This document shows positions 4,868-7,708 of a stretch of 7,708 nucleotides of DNA, piece by piece; the first letter of the stretch is position 1; each line of letters opens with the position of its first letter. The position numbers and the translations under genes are program-made. This DNA is from an uncultured Bacilli bacterium (GTDB lineage Bacteria; Bacillota_I; Bacilli_A; RF39; UBA660). The notes below the pieces were generated by a model, which saw nothing but the letters and a program-made list of their open reading frames with translations, made no database searches and was not told the DNA's origin. The DNA is taken from the NCBI GenBank assembly GCA_944363995.1, contig CALVVV010000055.1, positions 1 to 7,708 of the forward strand. Reading direction: 5' to 3'.

Positions 4868-4891
4868 ATTTTTTTAAATTAGTTTACAAAT

Positions 4892-7708
4892 TTATTTTTT
4901 AGCTTTTTCAATTACAAACAATAAATCAATTAAATAATAAATAAAATGTTTTTCTAAGCCATCTAATTTTAAAGTTATAATTAAATTTTTATCACGTGTT
5001 CCAAATCTAAAGTTACCACTTATTTTAAATGTTTCTAAGAATAATTTTTCGCCATCGATATTAGAATCAATAGTTAATTCTATTTCTTTGGAATTTTGTT
5101 TGATACTTAATATATTTAATTTAGAAGCTAATGATTCGAACCATTCTTGATACATATAAATAATTAATTTATCATCTAATTTACCAAATCGATCTTCTAA
5201 TTCTTTAGATACGGAAATTAGTTTATCATAGGAATCTATTTCATTTATTTTTTTATGGATTTCTATTTTTAAATCTATATCTTTAACATAGGAATCGGAT
5301 ATATATGTATCTACTTCAATTAATGGTTGAGTATCTTCTTCTTTAACATAAACTCCTTTTAATTTATCTATTTCTTGTTTTAATAATGATGAAAATAATT
5401 CAATACCAATCGAATCGACAAATCCTGATTGTTCATCGCCTAAAAATGAACCTGCACCTCTTAAGGCTAAGTCTCTTCTTGCTATTGATAAGCCACTACC
5501 TAATTCGGTAAATTCTTTAATAGTATTTAATCTTTTAGTGGCTATTTCGGATAGTATTTTACTATACATTAGGTAACAATAGGCTATTTTATTAGTTCTA
5601 CCAACTCTTCCTCTTAATTGATATAGTTGGGATAAACCTAATCTATCGGCCTCTAATATAATCAATGTATTGACGTTAGGTATATCGATTCCTGTTTCTA
5701 TAATAGTAGTACATACTAAAACATCATATTCTTTATTAATAAATTTAAGCATTATATCTTCAATATCGGTTTTATTCATTCTACCGTGAGCATATACTAC
5801 TTTAGCATCGCCAACTAAATCTTGAATTTCTTTGGCTTTAGAGGCAATACTATCAACGTGATTATATAATATGAAACATTGACCTGCTCTTGATAATTCT
5901 TTATAAATCGCGTCTTTTATTATTTTAGTATTATAGTTTAAGACATAAGTTTGAACAGGATATCTATTAGATGGTGGTGTTTCAATAGTTGATAATCCTT
6001 TAATACCAGATAAAGACATTTGTAAGGTACGAGGAATAGGTGTAGCTGATAAAGTTAAAACATCGATATTAGTTTTTAATTTTTTTATCTTCTCTTTATG
6101 GGTTACACCAAAACGTTGTTCTTCATCTATTATCAATAATCCTAAGTCTTTATAGATAATTTCATCATTAAGTAATCTATGTGTACCAATTACAAAATCT
6201 ATAGAACCTTGTTGTAATTTAAGTAAGGTATCTTTATATACTTTAGGAGTAGTAAATCTATTAATTAGTCTTATATTAACAGGAAATTCTTTAAATCTAT
6301 CTAAAGCATTAAGAAAATGTTGGTTAGATAATATAGTAGTTGGACATAATAAAGCTACTTGTTTACCGGATAATATGGCTTTAAAAGCACATCTAAAAGC
6401 TATTTCAGTTTTACCATAGCCAACATCTCCACATAATAATCTATCCATTGGATGTGTACTTTCCATATCTTTTTTAATTTCTTCTAATACTTTTAGTTGA
6501 TCTGGTGTTTCTTGATAAGGAAATTGTTTTTCAAATTCTATTTGGTTAATATCATCTTCTTTAAATTTAAATCCTTTATTTACTTCTCTTAAAGCAAAAG
6601 TTTTAAGTAATTCTTTAGCTATATCGTGGGCTTTAGCACGTGCCCTCATTTTAACTTTAGTCCATTCAGATGTTCCTAATTTATTTATTTTAGGTTCATA
6701 ACCATCATTAGAAGAGTATTTACTAATTAAATCTATTTTTTCCACAGGTATATATAATTTATCACCATCTTTATATTCTAGTTGTAAATAATCTTTAATT
6801 AATCCATTTTTATTAATTGTTTTAAGACCTAAATATCTACCAATTCCATGAGTATTATGGACAATATAATCGCCAATCTCCAATTTAGATATATCTTTTA
6901 TTTTAGTGCCATATTTAAAGTTAGTTTTATAAGGTATGGTATTTTTTTTATTAAATATTTCATTTTCGGATATAAATATATAATCATTAAAAATAAAACC
7001 TTCATTAATATTAAATATAACTACATTTATTTTTTTATCGAATATTTGGTTAACATTCGTAAATACACAAGGTATTTCATCGATTATTTTATTAGCTTGG
7101 TATCTATTTGAAACACAGATAACTATTGTTTTATTTTTATATTTTAAGATATCTTTTATATTAGTAAATCTATCTTCTATTTTAAAAGAATTATAATTAA
7201 ATTCACCATAATTATTAGATAATTTAATAGCATCATATTCTTTAAAATCAAAGAAGTATTTTTTACTATTATCATATTCTAATACTTCATTCATTAATTG
7301 TTCATAACCTGTTTTAATATCTTCAAATTCATTATAATAAACTTGGCCATTTAAATAACTATTAATATCGACATAAGTATCAGATAAATCCTCTTTATTT
7401 GGTATTATTAATACTTCATCAATTGATTCAATAGTTAATTGGGTATTGATATCAAATTTTCTAATTGATTCAATGGTATCGCCCCAAAATTCTATTCTAA
7501 CAGGATTATCATAATTAATCGGAAATACATCAATTACATATCCTCTAATTGCCATATCACCTGATTTATTAATAATTGTATCTTTTTCATAACCGATATC
7601 ATATAGTTTAGTAGCTAAATCTTTAATATCATCATTTACTTTTAATTTGATAAAACTTTTTTTAAATACATCTTTTGGAGGTAAAAATCTTAAATATCCC
7701 ATTAAATT
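4892..7708 (-). CDS. mfd: Transcription-repair coupling factor Mfd (5' end outside the window)
   Basis: Mfd is the ATP-driven DNA translocase that removes RNA polymerase stalled at lesions and recruits UvrA. The frame is open to the window edge (codons for N-L precede the Met at 7702), and the visible start YLRFLPPKDVF matches the inside of the UvrB-like module, so that Met is not the start; roughly 120-170 residues are missing. Counting from Met 7702: UvrB-like part to about 100, poorly conserved linker to about 270, RNA polymerase-interacting domain about 271-345 (KLEIGDYIVHNTHGIGRYLG), then helicase motifs: PYQETPDQ (395-401), Walker A GDVGYGKTE (425-433), DEEQ (526-529), SATPIPRT (552-559), IIETGIDIPNVNT (667-679), QLRGRVGR (695-702), the TRG-type FTELGSGLSIARRDLALRGAG (731-751), and the C-terminal UvrA-masking domain about 785-936. 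All motor motifs are intact. mfd next to spoVT is the Bacillus arrangement. Confidence 0.98.
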   Translation of the reverse strand, partial: NLMGYLRFLPPKDVFKKSFIKLKVNDDIKDLATKLYDIGYEKDTIINKSGDMAIRGYVIDVFPINYDNPVRIEFWGDTIESIRKFDINTQLTIESIDEVLIIPNKEDLSDTYVDINSYLNGQVYYNEFEDIKTGYEQLMNEVLEYDNSKKYFFDFKEYDAIKLSNNYGEFNYNSFKIEDRFTNIKDILKYKNKTIVICVSNRYQANKIIDEIPCVFTNVNQIFDKKINVVIFNINEGFIFNDYIFISENEIFNKKNTIPYKTNFKYGTKIKDISKLEIGDYIVHNTHGIGRYLGLKTINKNGLIKDYLQLEYKDGDKLYIPVEKIDLISKYSSNDGYEPKINKLGTSEWTKVKMRARAKAHDIAKELLKTFALREVNKGFKFKEDDINQIEFEKQFPYQETPDQLKVLEEIKKDMESTHPMDRLLCGDVGYGKTEIAFRCAFKAILSGKQVALLCPTTILSNQHFLNALDRFKEFPVNIRLINRFTTPKVYKDTLLKLQQGSIDFVIGTHRLLNDEIIYKDLGLLIIDEEQRFGVTHKEKIKKLKTNIDVLTLSATPIPRTLQMSLSGIKGLSTIETPPSNRYPVQTYVLNYNTKIIKDAIYKELSRAGQCFILYNHVDSIASKAKEIQDLVGDAKVVYAHGRMNKTDIEDIMLKFINKEYDVLVCTTIIETGIDIPNVNTLIILEADRLGLSQLYQLRGRVGRTNKIAYCYLMYSKILSEIATKRLNTIKEFTELGSGLSIARRDLALRGAGSFLGDEQSGFVDSIGIELFSSLLKQEIDKLKGVYVKEEDTQPLIEVDTYISDSYVKDIDLKIEIHKKINEIDSYDKLISVSKELEDRFGKLDDKLIIYMYQEWFESLASKLNILSIKQNSKEIELTIDSNIDGEKLFLETFKISGNFRFGTRDKNLIITLKLDGLEKHFIYYLIDLLFVIEKAKK

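Noticed and set aside
6848..7111. 87-codon open frame on the plus strand
   Set aside because: It lies wholly opposite the conserved mfd gene, has a low-complexity I/Y/F-rich product typical of A/T-rich antisense, and no ribosome binding site or family resemblance.
1..7708. Mycoplasma-type code with TGA as tryptophan, suggested by the A/T-rich composition
   Set aside because: tatD and the small membrane gene end naturally at TGA, Trp codons checked are TGG, and conserved genes have no internal TGA.
1..7708. CRISPR array, tRNA or rRNA genes
   Set aside because: No regularly spaced repeats, cloverleaf-like GC-rich segments or rRNA-like stretches were seen; the only long direct repeat is one 18-bp pair inside the tnpB relic.

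Overview
The window is very AT-rich, codes only on the minus strand, and reads as the chromosome of a low-GC Bacillota, most likely an uncultured gut-type member of the Bacilli. This rests on close Bacillus-like matches (Mfd, SpoVT, TatD, a G5/3D-domain protein, KsgA), strong AGGAGG-type ribosome binding sites, and an orphan ComG/type IV-like prepilin. TGA is a stop (tatD and the small membrane gene end with it), Trp is TGG, and no intact CDS has an internal TGA, so the standard bacterial code applies and not the Mycoplasma code. The exact taxon cannot be fixed from the sequence alone.

Layout, in the direction of transcription (high to low coordinates). (1) mfd, 7708-4892: the transcription-repair coupling factor, with its N-terminus outside the window. 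(2) A GC-rich hairpin and a good sigma-A promoter, then an orphan prepilin-like gene (4765-4298) whose C-terminus appears to have been lost to a one-base frameshift; the missing tail is still readable down to 4227. (3) spoVT, 4176-3655. (4) A 55-residue two-helix membrane protein, 3554-3387, missed by length cut-offs and ending inside a terminator hairpin. (5) A decayed IS200/IS605-type tnpB, about 3283-2576, still with its promoter and right-end hairpin. (6) tatD (2543-1803), the 3D-domain cell-wall protein (1763-1062) and rsmA/ksgA (931-107). (7) At the left edge, an 11-bp hairpin presenting a strong Shine-Dalgarno in its loop ahead of a gene that runs out of the window and has no ATG/GTG/TTG at the expected place.

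Two blocks that lie separately near oriC in Bacillus subtilis (mfd-spoVT and tatD-yabE-rnmV-ksgA) are joined head to tail here. rnmV is missing, a prepilin gene sits between mfd and spoVT, and a tnpB relic sits at the junction. The cluster combines genome maintenance (Mfd, TatD), ribosome maturation (KsgA), cell-wall remodelling (3D protein) and a sporulation-type regulator (SpoVT). Intergenic spaces are tight, and three terminators overlap the stop codon of the gene they end. I see no clear new multi-gene system. The points most worth checking are the frameshifted prepilin, the 3D protein lacking one of its three name-giving aspartates, the tnpB relic with a guide-like flank at the tatD promoter, and the left-edge leader.
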